A stretch of DNA of 64,000 bases, taken from assembly GCF_029626235.1 (NCBI RefSeq), contig NZ_JARUBO010000005.1:434001-498000 (forward strand), in the 5' to 3' direction. Of the stretch, positions 17,037 through 25,194 are shown piece after piece. The position numbers and the translations under genes were made by a program. The notes under the pieces were generated by a model. The model had not been told where the DNA came from. It did no database searches and saw only the letters and a program-made list of their open reading frames with translations. Numbering within the stretch: the first letter of the stretch is position 1; the number at the start of each line of letters is the position of its first letter. The DNA comes from Micromonospora sp. WMMD1120. GTDB taxonomy: Bacteria; Actinomycetota; Actinomycetes; Mycobacteriales; Micromonosporaceae.

Positions 17037-18163
17037 CGGGCCCGCTCCGGCACGTGCACCCGCAGCAGGAAGCCGTCGCCCTCCGGCCGGCGACCGACGG
17101 TCACCACGGCGTCCAGCCGGCGCGCCCGCTCCCGCAGCCCGGCCAGCCCGTACCCACCGCCGTCCGGGCTGGACGGACCCCGGCCGTCGTCACCCACCTC
17201 GACCCGGTCCGGCCGTACCCGGATCACGCAGCACCGCGCCCCGCTGTGCCGGACCACGTTCGTCACCCCCTCGCGCACCGCCCACCCGAACAACCGGTCC
17301 CACTCCGGCGGCAGCTCCGGCACCTCGGCCGGCAGGTCCGCCGCGATGCCCGCCGCGGCCAGCGCGGAGCGGGCGCCGGCCAGCTCCGCGCCGAGGCTGA
17401 CCTCCCGGTACGCCCCGACCGTCTGCCGTACGTCGGCCAGCGCCGAACGGGCCAGCGCCTCCACCTCGGCGATCTCGGCGGCCGCCCGGTCGGTGTCCAC
17501 GGCGATCAGTCGCCCGGCCAGCTCGGCCTTGATCGCCACCACGGTCAGCGAGTGCCCGAGGATGTCGTGCAGGTCGCGGGCGGCGCGGGCCCGCTCCTCG
17601 GCGACCGCGAGCCGGCCGATCTCCTGCTGCGCGGCCCGCAGCTCGCTGTTGCGCTGGGCCAACTGGGCGACCCCGAACATGGCGAACGAGGCCAGCAGCA
17701 CCGCGAAGACGATGCCGCTCTCCGCGTCCCAGCCCGGCACCAGCCAGGAGGCCAGCACGGGCGTCGCCGCGCAGAGCGCCACCACCGCCAACGCCTCCCA
17801 CGACGGCAGCAGGAACACCGCCGCCGCCGCGACGTAGACAAGGGTGGCCAGCCAGTCCCCGGCGGTGCCCGGCAGGCTCGCCAGACCCACCACCAGCAGC
17901 AGCGCCAGCCCGGCCCGCGCCCGGCCCACCGGGATCGGCCGCAGGGCCTGCCGCAGCCCCCGGGCCCACTGGAAGAGCAGCACGTAGCCGACGCTGAAGG
18001 CGACCAGCGCCGTCACACCGACCACCCGCCGCCACGGCTGCGGCTGGTGTAGCGCGGTGGCCAGCGGCACGTTCAGGAAGAACAGCCAGACGGCGGCCAG
18101 CAGCCAGCCGGTGATCCGCCAGTGGCGGCTCACCGGCAGGGGCTTCCCGGGCGCGAGGTCCAT
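17033..18163 (-). CDS. Membrane sensor histidine kinase (DesK-like, HisKA_3)
   Basis: ATG at 18163 is preferred, with GTG at 18172 possible; the protein has about 376 residues. Five or six membrane helices fill residues about 15-160 with very short loops, so sensing is probably within the membrane. A coiled linker leads to the phosphoacceptor motif RDLHDILGHSLTVV. The ATPase domain has TNVVRHSGA (N-box region), VGDDGRG and GYGLAGLRERA. The architecture matches DesK-type kinases that respond to membrane state or to compounds in the membrane. The gene lies 26 bp from the ABC permease gene and overlaps the regulator gene. Confidence 0.93.
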   Translation of the reverse strand: MDLAPGKPLPVSRHWRITGWLLAAVWLFFLNVPLATALHQPQPWRRVVGVTALVAFSVGYVLLFQWARGLRQALRPIPVGRARAGLALLLVVGLASLPGTAGDWLATLVYVAAAAVFLLPSWEALAVVALCAATPVLASWLVPGWDAESGIVFAVLLASFAMFGVAQLAQRNSELRAAQQEIGRLAVAEERARAARDLHDILGHSLTVVAIKAELAGRLIAVDTDRAAAEIAEVEALARSALADVRQTVGAYREVSLGAELAGARSALAAAGIAADLPAEVPELPPEWDRLFGWAVREGVTNVVRHSGARCCVIRVRPDRVEVGDDGRGPSSPDGGGYGLAGLRERARRLDAVVTVGRRPEGDGFLLRVHVPERAR

Positions 18164-18189
18164 CGGGATCACGCTAGCGGCCCCGGCGC

Positions 18190-18993
18190 TCAGACCCGCG
18201 CGGTGTCCCGGCGGAACAGCCGGGCCGCGCCGACGCCGAAGACCAGCGCCCAGAAGAGTACGTTCGCCACCCCGGCCGCGCTGACCCCGTCGCCGGTCAG
18301 CGGGGCGCGGGCCAGCACGCCCACGCCGTACACCGGGGTGAACGTCGCGACGCGCTGGAGCACGTCCGGCAGCACCTCGACCGGGACGAACAGCCCGCCG
18401 AACATGGCCAGCACGGCCAGCATCGGGCCGATGATCTGCATGACGTTCTCGGCCGGCACCAGGTAGCCGACGAACAGGCCGAACGCCGCGAAGACCAGCG
18501 AGCCGACCCAGGCGGCGAGCCCGGACAGCAGCCACACGTACGCCGGGACGCGCACACCGGCCGCCGCGCCCACCAGGAACTCGACGGCGACCGCGAGCAG
18601 GCCGAGGGCCATCGCGGTGGCGAGCTTCGTGGCCACGTACGCGGTCGGGCGCAGCGGGGTGAGCCGCAGCTGCCGGCTCCAGCCCAGCGCCCGCTCGGTG
18701 GCCACCGCGCCGCCGACGCTCGTGGTCGCCACCATCGCCGCGTACACCGCCAGGCTGATCATGATGTACGCCGTCACCGGTCGCCCGTTGCCCAGCCTCT
18801 GCCCGCCCTGCGGCAGTCCGAAGATGAGGAAGAAGACCCCCGGCATGATCAGCGTGAACGCCAGGGTACGGCGGTTGCGCAGCACCCGGCGCAGCTCGAT
18901 GCGCAGGACGCCGAGGGAGAACCCGCCCAGGGCGGGCAGCCGCCGATCAGGGTGGACGGTGGAGGTGGCGGGGGTGGCGGGCATCGTGGTCAT
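18190..18993 (-). CDS. ABC-2 type exporter permease
   Basis: The protein has 267 residues and about six membrane helices. The N-terminal cytosolic segment LRIELRRVLRNRRTLAFTL is followed by MPGVFFLIFGLP, typical of ABC-2 membrane subunits. The conserved re-entrant region near the C-terminal half is MFGGLFVPVEVLPDVLQ. It overlaps the ATPase gene by 4 bases (ATGA) and forms the export channel with that subunit. With a DesK/DesR-like pair in the same operon, drug, lipid or antimicrobial-peptide export is the likely job; the substrate is not identifiable. Confidence 0.93.
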   Translation of the reverse strand: MTTMPATPATSTVHPDRRLPALGGFSLGVLRIELRRVLRNRRTLAFTLIMPGVFFLIFGLPQGGQRLGNGRPVTAYIMISLAVYAAMVATTSVGGAVATERALGWSRQLRLTPLRPTAYVATKLATAMALGLLAVAVEFLVGAAAGVRVPAYVWLLSGLAAWVGSLVFAAFGLFVGYLVPAENVMQIIGPMLAVLAMFGGLFVPVEVLPDVLQRVATFTPVYGVGVLARAPLTGDGVSAAGVANVLFWALVFGVGAARLFRRDTARV

Positions 18994-19895
18994 TCTCCGG
19001 CTCCGGTCTGCGCTGTGGTCAGGGCGAGGAAGGCATCCTCGAGATTGCGCGAGGTGATCTCGACGTCCCGGGCGGCGGTCCGGGTCAGCAGGTGCCGGGC
19101 GAGCGCGTCCGAGTCACCGGTTCGCACCAGCACCGTGTCGCCGCGTACCTCCACGGCGTCCACGCCCGGCAGCGCGGCGAGCGCGGCCTGGTCGGCGCCG
19201 GGCAGGGTGGCCCGCACGGTACGGCCGGCGGCCAGGTTCTTGATCTCCGCCGTGGTGCCGTCGGCCACGACGCGCCCCTGCCGCACCAGCACGATCCGGT
19301 CGGCGTACGCGTCCGCCTCGTCCAGGTAGTGGGTGGCGAAGATGACGGTCCGTCCGGTCCGGGCGTCCCGGCGCAACGCCTGCCAGAAGTCCCGCCGGCC
19401 CTCGACATCCATGCCGGTGGTCGGCTCGTCGAGCACCATCAGGTCCGGGTCGGGCAGCAGGGCCAGCGCGAACCGCAGCCGCTGCTGCTGGCCACCGGAG
19501 CAGCGCCCGACCACCCGCCCGGCGATGCCGGCGATGCCGGCGCGCTCCAGCACCTCGGCCACCGGGCGGGTGTGCCGGTAGAAGTGCCGGGTCAGCTCGA
19601 CCGTCTCGCCCACGGTGAGGTCCTTGAGCAGCCCGCCGGTCTGCAGGACGGCGGCGACCCGCCCCTGGGCCACCGCGTCGTGCGGCGTGCCGCCGAGGAC
19701 GCGTACGGCGCCGGCGTCCGGGCGGGCCAGCCCGAGCAGCATGTCGATGGTGGTGGTCTTGCCCGCGCCGTTTGGGCCGAGGAAGGCCACCACCTCGCCG
19801 GGCCGCACGCGCAGGCTCAGCCCGTCGACAGCGGTGAGCGCGCCGAAGGACTTGGTGAGGCCGTCCAACTCGACGGCGGGATGCGTACTCGTCAT
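18990..19895 (-). CDS. ABC exporter ATP-binding subunit (daunorubicin-resistance type)
   Basis: ATG at 19895 gives 301 residues; an upstream ATG at 19904 is also possible. Walker A is FLGPNGAGKTTT (near residue 40), the Q-loop is VLQTGGLLKD, the signature is RCSGGQQQRLRFALAL, and Walker B is LMVLDEPTTGMD with the H-loop FATHYLDEADA. The C-terminal extension of about 80 residues is of the DrrA/CcmA-like type. It powers the ABC-2 permease encoded immediately downstream. It heads the operon ATPase-permease-kinase-regulator. Confidence 0.95.
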   Translation of the reverse strand: MTSTHPAVELDGLTKSFGALTAVDGLSLRVRPGEVVAFLGPNGAGKTTTIDMLLGLARPDAGAVRVLGGTPHDAVAQGRVAAVLQTGGLLKDLTVGETVELTRHFYRHTRPVAEVLERAGIAGIAGRVVGRCSGGQQQRLRFALALLPDPDLMVLDEPTTGMDVEGRRDFWQALRRDARTGRTVIFATHYLDEADAYADRIVLVRQGRVVADGTTAEIKNLAAGRTVRATLPGADQAALAALPGVDAVEVRGDTVLVRTGDSDALARHLLTRTAARDVEITSRNLEDAFLALTTAQTGAGE

Positions 19896-20074
19896 GCCAC
19901 TCATGCTCCGGCGGGGCGTACCCCGGGACCCGGAGCGGTCGTCACGTCCCCGCCGTGACATTTGTCAGGGCCGTTTCGGGTCGGGTCGGGCCGGGCCGGG
20001 TCGAGCTGGGCGGGCATTCCGGGCGCGACAACGGGTAACCGCCCGGCCGGACGCCGTCACACCGGGAGGACGCG

Positions 20075-20929
20075 ATGGGAGCCACGCCGAACGGCCAGGT
20101 CGACACAGTGGTGCTGATCCACGGCCTGTGGATGACTCCGCGCAGCTGGGAGGGGTGGGCCGCGCGGTACACCGCGCGCGGCATGCACGTCATCTCCCCC
20201 GCGTGGCCGGGGATGGACCGGTCCGTGGAGCAGTTGCGCGACGACCCCGCCCCGATCGCCGAGCAGAGCATGGCCACCATCGTCGCCCACTACGACCGGA
20301 TCATCCGGGCGCTGCCCCGACCGCCGATCATCATGGGGCACTCGTTCGGTGGCCTGTTCGCCCAGGTCCTCGCCGACCGAGGGCTCGGCGCGGCGGTGGT
20401 GGGGGTGCACCCGGCGGCGATCAAGGGAGTGCTCAAGGTGCCGCTCAGCCAGCTGCGCTCCGGCTTCCCGATCCTGCGCAGCCCGGCCAACCGGAGCAGG
20501 GCCGTCCCGTTCACCCCTGACGACTTCGCCTACACGTTCGGCAACGCCATGAGCCGCGAGGACTCCGACCGGGCCTGGGAGCGCTACGCGGTGCCCGGCG
20601 CCGGGCGGGTGTTCTTCGAGGGCGCGTTCGCCAACGTCGACCCGCGCTCGCCCGCCCGCGTCGACGTGGGGCGCAACAACCGCGCCCCGCTGCTGCTGAT
20701 GGCCGGCGGCGTCGACCACGTGGTGCCGGCGTCGGTGGTGCGGACGAACGCGGGGCTCTACCAGAAGTCCCGGGCCCTCACCGCGTACCAGGAGTTCCCC
20801 GGCCGCTCACACTTCACGGTGGGGCAGGACGGCTGGGAGGAGATCGCCGACTACGCGCTGGACTGGGCGCTGCGCGCGGCGGCGCTACCCCGCGAGGCGA
20901 CCATAGCCAGCGAAACCCCCCGCCGCTGA
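20075..20929 (+). CDS. Alpha/beta hydrolase
   Basis: The protein has 284 residues, with GGGAGGA five bases before the ATG. The oxyanion segment VVLIHGLWMTP is followed by the nucleophile elbow GHSFGG (Ser near 90). The acid Asp is in MAGGVDHVVP and the His in FPGRSHFT, completing the triad. There is no signal peptide. The fold resembles non-haem esterase/lipase-like hydrolases common in actinomycetes; the substrate is unknown. A GC-rich tandem repeat and hairpin follow it. Confidence 0.92.
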   Translation: MGATPNGQVDTVVLIHGLWMTPRSWEGWAARYTARGMHVISPAWPGMDRSVEQLRDDPAPIAEQSMATIVAHYDRIIRALPRPPIIMGHSFGGLFAQVLADRGLGAAVVGVHPAAIKGVLKVPLSQLRSGFPILRSPANRSRAVPFTPDDFAYTFGNAMSREDSDRAWERYAVPGAGRVFFEGAFANVDPRSPARVDVGRNNRAPLLLMAGGVDHVVPASVVRTNAGLYQKSRALTAYQEFPGRSHFTVGQDGWEEIADYALDWALRAAALPREATIASETPRR

Positions 20930-20981
20930 ACGGTCCCCGCCCCGGCCTGGCCCCGCCCCGGCCCGGCCCGGCCTGGCCCCG

Positions 20982-21025
20982 CCCCGCCTCGGCCCCGCCT
21001 CGGCCCCGCCTCGGCCCCGCCTCGG
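20982..21025 (+). repeat. Four perfect 11-bp tandem repeats
   Basis: The unit CCCCGCCTCGG is repeated four times without change (20982-21025). It is preceded by less regular GGCCCCGCCCC-type sequence from 20937. It lies directly left of a hairpin, the same arrangement as at 22327 and 61941. Confidence 0.95.
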
Positions 21026-21039
21026 CCGCCATGATCGGG

Positions 21040-21085
21040 TGATGAGGAGTAGTCGGTAGGGGCGTTCCCGAACTACTCCTCATCA
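21040..21085. repeat. Hairpin between hydrolase and site-2 protease genes (different family)
   Basis: The perfect 14-bp arms TGATGAGGAGTAGT (21040-21053) and ACTACTCCTCATCA (21072-21085) enclose an 18-base loop. GATC occurs just outside each arm (near 21034 and 21088). The arm sequence differs from the GTTGATCATGAAG family, but the setting is the same: intergenic, next to a GC-rich tandem repeat. It could terminate transcription of the hydrolase gene. Confidence 0.85.
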
Positions 21086-21150
21086 TGTGATCTTCAAGAA
21101 GCGCGCCGGTTGTCCGGCATGTCGGCGAGCCGCCGGGGTACCCCGGTGTG

Positions 21151-22317
21151 ATGAGGGCCAGTTTCCGGCTCGGCCGGGTCGCGGGAGTGCCGGTCAGCGT
21201 CAACTGGAGTGTCCTGGTCATCTTCGCGCTGATCGCGTGGGGGCTGGCCGGCAACCAGTTCCCGCGCTCGTACCCGGATCGCTCGCCCGTGGCGTACACC
21301 GTTGCCGGGCTGGTGGCGGCGGTGGTCTTCTTCCTCGGTCTGCTCGCCCACGAGGTGTCGCACGCGGTGGTCGCCAAGCGTAACGGCCTGGCTGTCGACG
21401 GCATCACGCTCTGGTTGTTCGGTGGGGTGGCCGAGTTGCGGGGCGAGCCGCGCGACCCGGGCGCGGAGCTGCGGATCTCGGGCGTCGGCCCGTTGGTCAG
21501 CCTGCTGCTCGGCGCGTTCTTCGGTATCGTCGCGGCGCTGCTCGCGCTGGCCGGGCAGGGTGGGCTGCTGCTCGGGGCGGTGGCCTGGCTGGCCGGTATC
21601 AACGTGCTGCTGGCCGTCTTCAACGTGCTGCCGGCCGCGCCCCTGGACGGTGGACGGCTACTGCGCGCCGCCGTGTGGAAGGCCACCGGTGACCGGACCC
21701 GGGCGTCGGTGGTGGCCGCCCGGGCGGGCTGGGTGCTCGGTGTGCTGTTGATCGGTCTCGGGTTGTGGCAGTTCCTGTCCGGGGTCGGCTTCGGTGGGCT
21801 CTGGTTGGCGCTGATCGGCTGGTTCCTGATCGGCGCCGCCGCGACGGAGGAGCGCCAGGCCCGTACCGGCAGCGCGTTGCGCGGAATCCGGGTGGGCGAC
21901 GTGATGACCCCGCAACCCCAGACCGTGTCGGCGGAGCTGACGGTGGCGGATTTCGTCGACCTTTATCTGTTCGCGTACCGGCACTCGGCGCTGCCACTGA
22001 CCGAGGACGGCCGGCCGACCGGCCTGGTCACCGTCGACCGGGTACGCGGCGTGCCGGCGGAGCGACGGGCCTCCACCACGCTCGCGGAGGTGGCCTGCCG
22101 CGCCGACGATCTGGTGCTCACCCGGCCTGGCGAAGAGCTCAACGACCTGCTCCCCCGGCTCAGCGAATGCGCCGACGGCCGCGCCCTGGTGGTGACCGAC
22201 GACGGTCGGCTGACCGGCATCGTCTCCCCCAGCGACATCAGCCGCGCCGTCCAGCGCACCACCCTGGCACCCAGCAGACCCACCCGGCCGGACCACCCCG
22301 CCAACCCGCCCCGTTGA
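21151..22317 (+). CDS. Site-2 protease-like M50 metalloprotease with CBS domains
   Basis: The ATG at 21151 gives 388 residues; the adjacent GTG at 21148 is possible. The zinc motif HEVSH lies in the second or third membrane helix (near residue 68). The third ligand is in NVLPAAPLDGGRLL (near 165), the arrangement of the SpoIVFB/Rip3 group of intramembrane proteases. Two CBS motifs follow at about 245-370 (GDVMTPQPQTVSAELTV, LTGIVSPSDISRAV), which usually sense adenine nucleotides. Substrates in this family are membrane-bound regulators such as anti-sigma factors; none can be named here. The last residues (RPDHPANPPR) and the TGA come from the repeat-like CCGCCCCGTTGATC sequence. Confidence 0.93.
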   Translation: MRASFRLGRVAGVPVSVNWSVLVIFALIAWGLAGNQFPRSYPDRSPVAYTVAGLVAAVVFFLGLLAHEVSHAVVAKRNGLAVDGITLWLFGGVAELRGEPRDPGAELRISGVGPLVSLLLGAFFGIVAALLALAGQGGLLLGAVAWLAGINVLLAVFNVLPAAPLDGGRLLRAAVWKATGDRTRASVVAARAGWVLGVLLIGLGLWQFLSGVGFGGLWLALIGWFLIGAAATEERQARTGSALRGIRVGDVMTPQPQTVSAELTVADFVDLYLFAYRHSALPLTEDGRPTGLVTVDRVRGVPAERRASTTLAEVACRADDLVLTRPGEELNDLLPRLSECADGRALVVTDDGRLTGIVSPSDISRAVQRTTLAPSRPTRPDHPANPPR

Positions 22318-22326
22318 TCCACCCCG

Positions 22327-22378
22327 CCGACCCGCCCCGCCGACCCGCCCCGCCGACCCGCCCCGCCGACCCGCCCCG
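22327..22378 (+). repeat. Four perfect 13-bp tandem repeats
   Basis: The unit CCGACCCGCCCCG is repeated four times exactly from 22327 to 22378. The last base is also the first base of hairpin copy B. The junction string CCGCCCCGTTGATC occurs at both ends of this block (22308-22321 and 22371-22384). This suggests that the block expanded by duplication anchored on the hairpin edge. Confidence 0.95.
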
Positions 22379-22438
22379 TTGATCATGAAGTTAGTGACGC
22401 GACACGCCGACATCCGTGACCATAACTTCATGATCAAC
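22378..22438. repeat. Hairpin repeat, copy B
   Basis: The perfect 16-bp arms GTTGATCATGAAGTTA (22378-22393) and TAACTTCATGATCAAC (22423-22438) enclose a 29-base loop containing GACACGCCGA. It is the same family and orientation as copy C and is inverted relative to copy A. It is located between convergent genes (site-2 protease and flavoprotein). Confidence 0.93.
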
Positions 22439-22439
22439 G

Positions 22440-22510
22440 AGGGCGGGGGCGGGGGCAGGGGCGAGGGCGGGGGCGAGGGCGGGGGCGAGGGCGAGGGCGG
22501 GGGCGGGGGG
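22440..22510 (+). repeat. G-rich low-complexity tract beside hairpin B
   Basis: The tract is an irregular array of GAGGGCGGGGGC-type units about 70 bases long, with many runs of three or more G. It could form G-quadruplexes on the plus strand. It lies between hairpin B and the stop of the flavoprotein gene at 22519 and is not coding in any supportable frame. Confidence 0.85.
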
Positions 22511-22518
22511 GCAGGACG

Positions 22519-23802
22519 TCAGCGGGGGAAGTAGTTGTCCAGCAGGGGGGTTTGGAACTTTGCGGTTGGGTCCAGGCGCTTCAGCAGGGCGGTGAAGTCG
22601 GCGTGGCGCGGGTAGCGCGCGGCCAGCTCGGCCGGGTCGGTGACGAACACCTTGCCCCAGTGCGGGCGGGGCGCGAACGGCGCCAGGCGCTCCTCCACCG
22701 CGGCCACCACCGGCAGTACCGCCTCGGTGTCCTCGACCCACGTGAAGTGCACCAGGAAGCTGTCCCGCTGGTGGTTCGGGCTGAGCCACAGGTCGTCCGC
22801 CGCCACCGTACGCAGCTCGCACACCAGCAGCACCGGGGCGATCAGGTGCGCCACGTCGTCGAGCGCGGCGAGCGCGTCGGCCGCCGCGGCGCGCGGCAGG
22901 TGGTATTCGGACTGCAACTCGTCGCCGCTGCTCGGGGTGAAGCCGAGCTTGAAGTGCGGCAGCCGCTCGTGCCACGGGCCGGGCACGCCGAGCTGCGGGG
23001 TGCAGTTCTCCGGCGGCATCCCGAGCACCGGGTGCCGGGGCTGGTCGGCGGCGGTGGTGCCGAGCCAGTCCGCCGGGGGCGGCGCCTGGTCCGTCGTCTG
23101 CTTGCGCCACACCTCGCGCAGCCGGGGCGTACGCCAGTCGGTGAAGACGCTCACGCTGTACGCCGAGCCGAGCGCCTCGTCCAGCGCCTCCCGGTCGAGG
23201 TCGAGGTACACGTACTGGCGCAGGTCGTAGGTCGGCACCACGTCCAGGGTGACGGTGGTGACCAGGCCGAGCGCGCCGAGCCCGACCACCATGCCGGCGA
23301 ACGTGTCGCCGTCGGTGGCCCGGTCCACCCGGAGCAGGTCGCCGTCTGCGGTGACCAGTTCCAGGCCGGCGACCGCGCTGGCCAGGTTGCCGTGGGTCTG
23401 CCCGGAGCCGTGGGTGGCGGTGGCCACCGCGCCGGCCACCGAGATGTGTGGCAGCGAGGCGAGGTTGGCCAGCGCGTACCCCTGGGTGTGCAGCCGCTGG
23501 GCGACGTCGCCGTAGCGCAGCGCGCCGCTCACGGTGACCTGCCCACGCTCGGGGTCCACCTCGACGATCGGCGGCAGCCCGGCGAGGCTGACCAGGTCGC
23601 CGTCGGTGTCACCGAGGCGGTTGAAGGAGTGCCCGCTGCCCACCGCCCGGACCCGGGCGCTGCCGGCGACGAGTCGGCGCAGTTCGTCGAGGGAGGTGGG
23701 GCGGTGGAAGGCGCGCGCGGTGTACCGCACGTTGCCGGCCCAGTTACGGCGTGGGACGTCGGCCCCGGTGGTCGACGTGGCGTGCGGTCCCTGCGCGGTC
23801 AT
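22519..23802 (-). CDS. FAD-linked alditol-oxidase-like flavoprotein
   Basis: The protein has 427 residues, close to alditol/xylitol oxidase (about 418). The N-terminal FAD domain has VRAVGSGHSFN; its His aligns with the histidine that binds FAD covalently in AldO. SVAGAVATATHGSG supplies the diphosphate and serine segment. The C-terminal ALO-like domain contains LWLSPNHQRDS, FLVHFTWVED and HWGKVF, matching the D-arabinono-1,4-lactone oxidase fold. It probably oxidises sugar alcohols or related polyols with O2, making H2O2. It starts inside the stop of the PH-like gene upstream (TGATG), so the two are coupled. A G-rich tract follows its stop. Confidence 0.9.
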   Translation of the reverse strand: MTAQGPHATSTTGADVPRRNWAGNVRYTARAFHRPTSLDELRRLVAGSARVRAVGSGHSFNRLGDTDGDLVSLAGLPPIVEVDPERGQVTVSGALRYGDVAQRLHTQGYALANLASLPHISVAGAVATATHGSGQTHGNLASAVAGLELVTADGDLLRVDRATDGDTFAGMVVGLGALGLVTTVTLDVVPTYDLRQYVYLDLDREALDEALGSAYSVSVFTDWRTPRLREVWRKQTTDQAPPPADWLGTTAADQPRHPVLGMPPENCTPQLGVPGPWHERLPHFKLGFTPSSGDELQSEYHLPRAAAADALAALDDVAHLIAPVLLVCELRTVAADDLWLSPNHQRDSFLVHFTWVEDTEAVLPVVAAVEERLAPFAPRPHWGKVFVTDPAELAARYPRHADFTALLKRLDPTAKFQTPLLDNYFPR

Positions 23803-24650
23803 CAGGCGGTCTCCCGATCGGTGGTCTGGTGGTCGGCCAACGCGGCGACGAGGGCGTTCAGAACGGTATCCGTCTGCGGCCGGCCGTACCCACGCCGGGC
23901 AACCGGCAGGCCCGCCGAGCAGGCGCGTTCGATCTCTCCCCGGGCCGCCCGCCGGGCCTGCGGGTCACCTGACACCAACGCGTCCTGGCCGCGCCGGATG
24001 ATCTGGTCCACCCGGTCCATCTGGTAGCCGCGCAGGCCGGCGGGGAGGTTCGGGTCGGCGAACGTGGCGCGACGCAGGGCGGGAAGGTCGACGAAACGAT
24101 CGCCGGCGTGGCGGGTGAGCACGTCGGCGACCTGCTCGGGCTGCTCCCGGACCTGGTCGAGGACGAGCAGTTCGAGGGCGGGCCGACCGTCGAGCGGGTG
24201 GCGGGCGGTCACCGGCTCCATCAGCACCCCGGGCGCGGGCACCAGCAGCAGCCTCGGCGGCGACGGACGGCCGTCGCGGCGCGGCGGCTCGTCGAGGACC
24301 AGCGCGTCGATCTCCGCCCACGGGACCACCCGGCGCAGGCCGGGCCGCCGGATGGTCAACCCCTCCGGGTCGATCCGGAACCGGAACGGTCGCAGCGCGC
24401 TGACCAGCGCCACCGCGCCGAGCGCGATGGCACCCACCGCGATGATCGTCCGGAGCAGGGCGCCGTCGGGCGGCAGCGCCACCAACACCACCCCACCGAG
24501 TACGCAGACCAGGGCGAGCACCAGGGCGCCCCGACTCCGGCGCAGCTCCACGCTCGGACCCCCGTTCTTGACCGTGGCGTCGGTCCCAGCATCTTCTGCC
24601 ACACCGGGCACCGAGGACACCGGTCGATCGGGCACGGTTGTTCTCGCCAT
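23802..24650 (-). CDS. Membrane protein with PH-like domain
   Basis: The protein has 282 residues. Two membrane helices span residues about 42-85 (GALVLALVCVLGGVVLVAL, then IIAVGAIALGAVALV). A bacterial PH-like segment follows: PFRFRIDPEGLTIRRP and VPWAEIDALVL. The C-terminal half is helical, ending in ALVAALADHQTTDRE. Such proteins sit in the cytoplasmic membrane and their role is unknown. It is divergent from the gene at 24671 with only 20 bp between start codons, so promoters must overlap the coding starts. It is translationally coupled to the flavoprotein gene downstream. Confidence 0.82.
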   Translation of the reverse strand: MARTTVPDRPVSSVPGVAEDAGTDATVKNGGPSVELRRSRGALVLALVCVLGGVVLVALPPDGALLRTIIAVGAIALGAVALVSALRPFRFRIDPEGLTIRRPGLRRVVPWAEIDALVLDEPPRRDGRPSPPRLLLVPAPGVLMEPVTARHPLDGRPALELLVLDQVREQPEQVADVLTRHAGDRFVDLPALRRATFADPNLPAGLRGYQMDRVDQIIRRGQDALVSGDPQARRAARGEIERACSAGLPVARRGYGRPQTDTVLNALVAALADHQTTDRETA

Positions 24651-24670
24651 CGTCGGGGAACCCTACGCCC

Positions 24671-25099
24671 ATGAGCAGCTACCGTGATCCGGCCCCACGG
24701 GGCGACGTCTTCCCCTCCGAGGAGGAGCTGGACCCCACCGGCACCGCTGTCGAGCCGGCCAGCGCGCCGCCCGCCGCCGGGCTGCCGGGCCACCCGTCGC
24801 CGACGCCCGGCCCTCGGCCCACACCGGCGCCCGCGCCCGCGCCGACGCCGGTGCCGGCGCCCGGTCCGCCGCCGCGCGCATCCACGGTGGGGGCACAGTC
24901 GATCGTGACCCGGCACCTGGACGGCTCGGTGGAGGTGGTCACCGACCTCGACGGGGACGGCGTGGCGGACGTCGTCCAGATCGATGTGGACGGTGACGGG
25001 ATTCCGGACATCACCTACGTGGACAGCGATCGGGACGGGCGGTTGGACACCGTGCTGGGCGACCCGGACGCGGCCGGGGCGGGCGTCCACCGCGCCTGA
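24671..25099 (+). CDS. Pro-rich protein with EF-hand-like calcium-binding repeats
   Basis: The ATG at 24671 gives 142 residues. Residues about 25-75 are a Pro/Ala linker (PAPAPAPTPVPAPGPP). The C-terminal half has at least three Asp-rich loops of the DxDxDG type: DLDGDGVADVV, DVDGDGIPDI and DSDRDGRLDTV. This matches calcium-binding repeats of the dockerin/thrombospondin-3 type. No signal peptide is visible, which is odd because such repeats are usually extracellular; either it is exported without a classical signal or it works inside the cell. It is divergent from the PH-like membrane protein. Confidence 0.75.
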   Translation: MSSYRDPAPRGDVFPSEEELDPTGTAVEPASAPPAAGLPGHPSPTPGPRPTPAPAPAPTPVPAPGPPPRASTVGAQSIVTRHLDGSVEVVTDLDGDGVADVVQIDVDGDGIPDITYVDSDRDGRLDTVLGDPDAAGAGVHRA

Positions 25100-25194
25100 T
25101 CGGCAGGCATCCGCCCGGTGTCCCCCGGGACAGCATCGCCAGGCCGCCGCCCGGCTGGCCGGACGACCACCCGGGCGGGCAGCCGCGCCCGGGC

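Noticed and set aside
20930..22510. GC-rich repeats as coding sequence for Pro/Arg-rich proteins
   Set aside because: All frames are low complexity with no start supported by a ribosome site, and the repeats are perfect at DNA level, indicating slippage.
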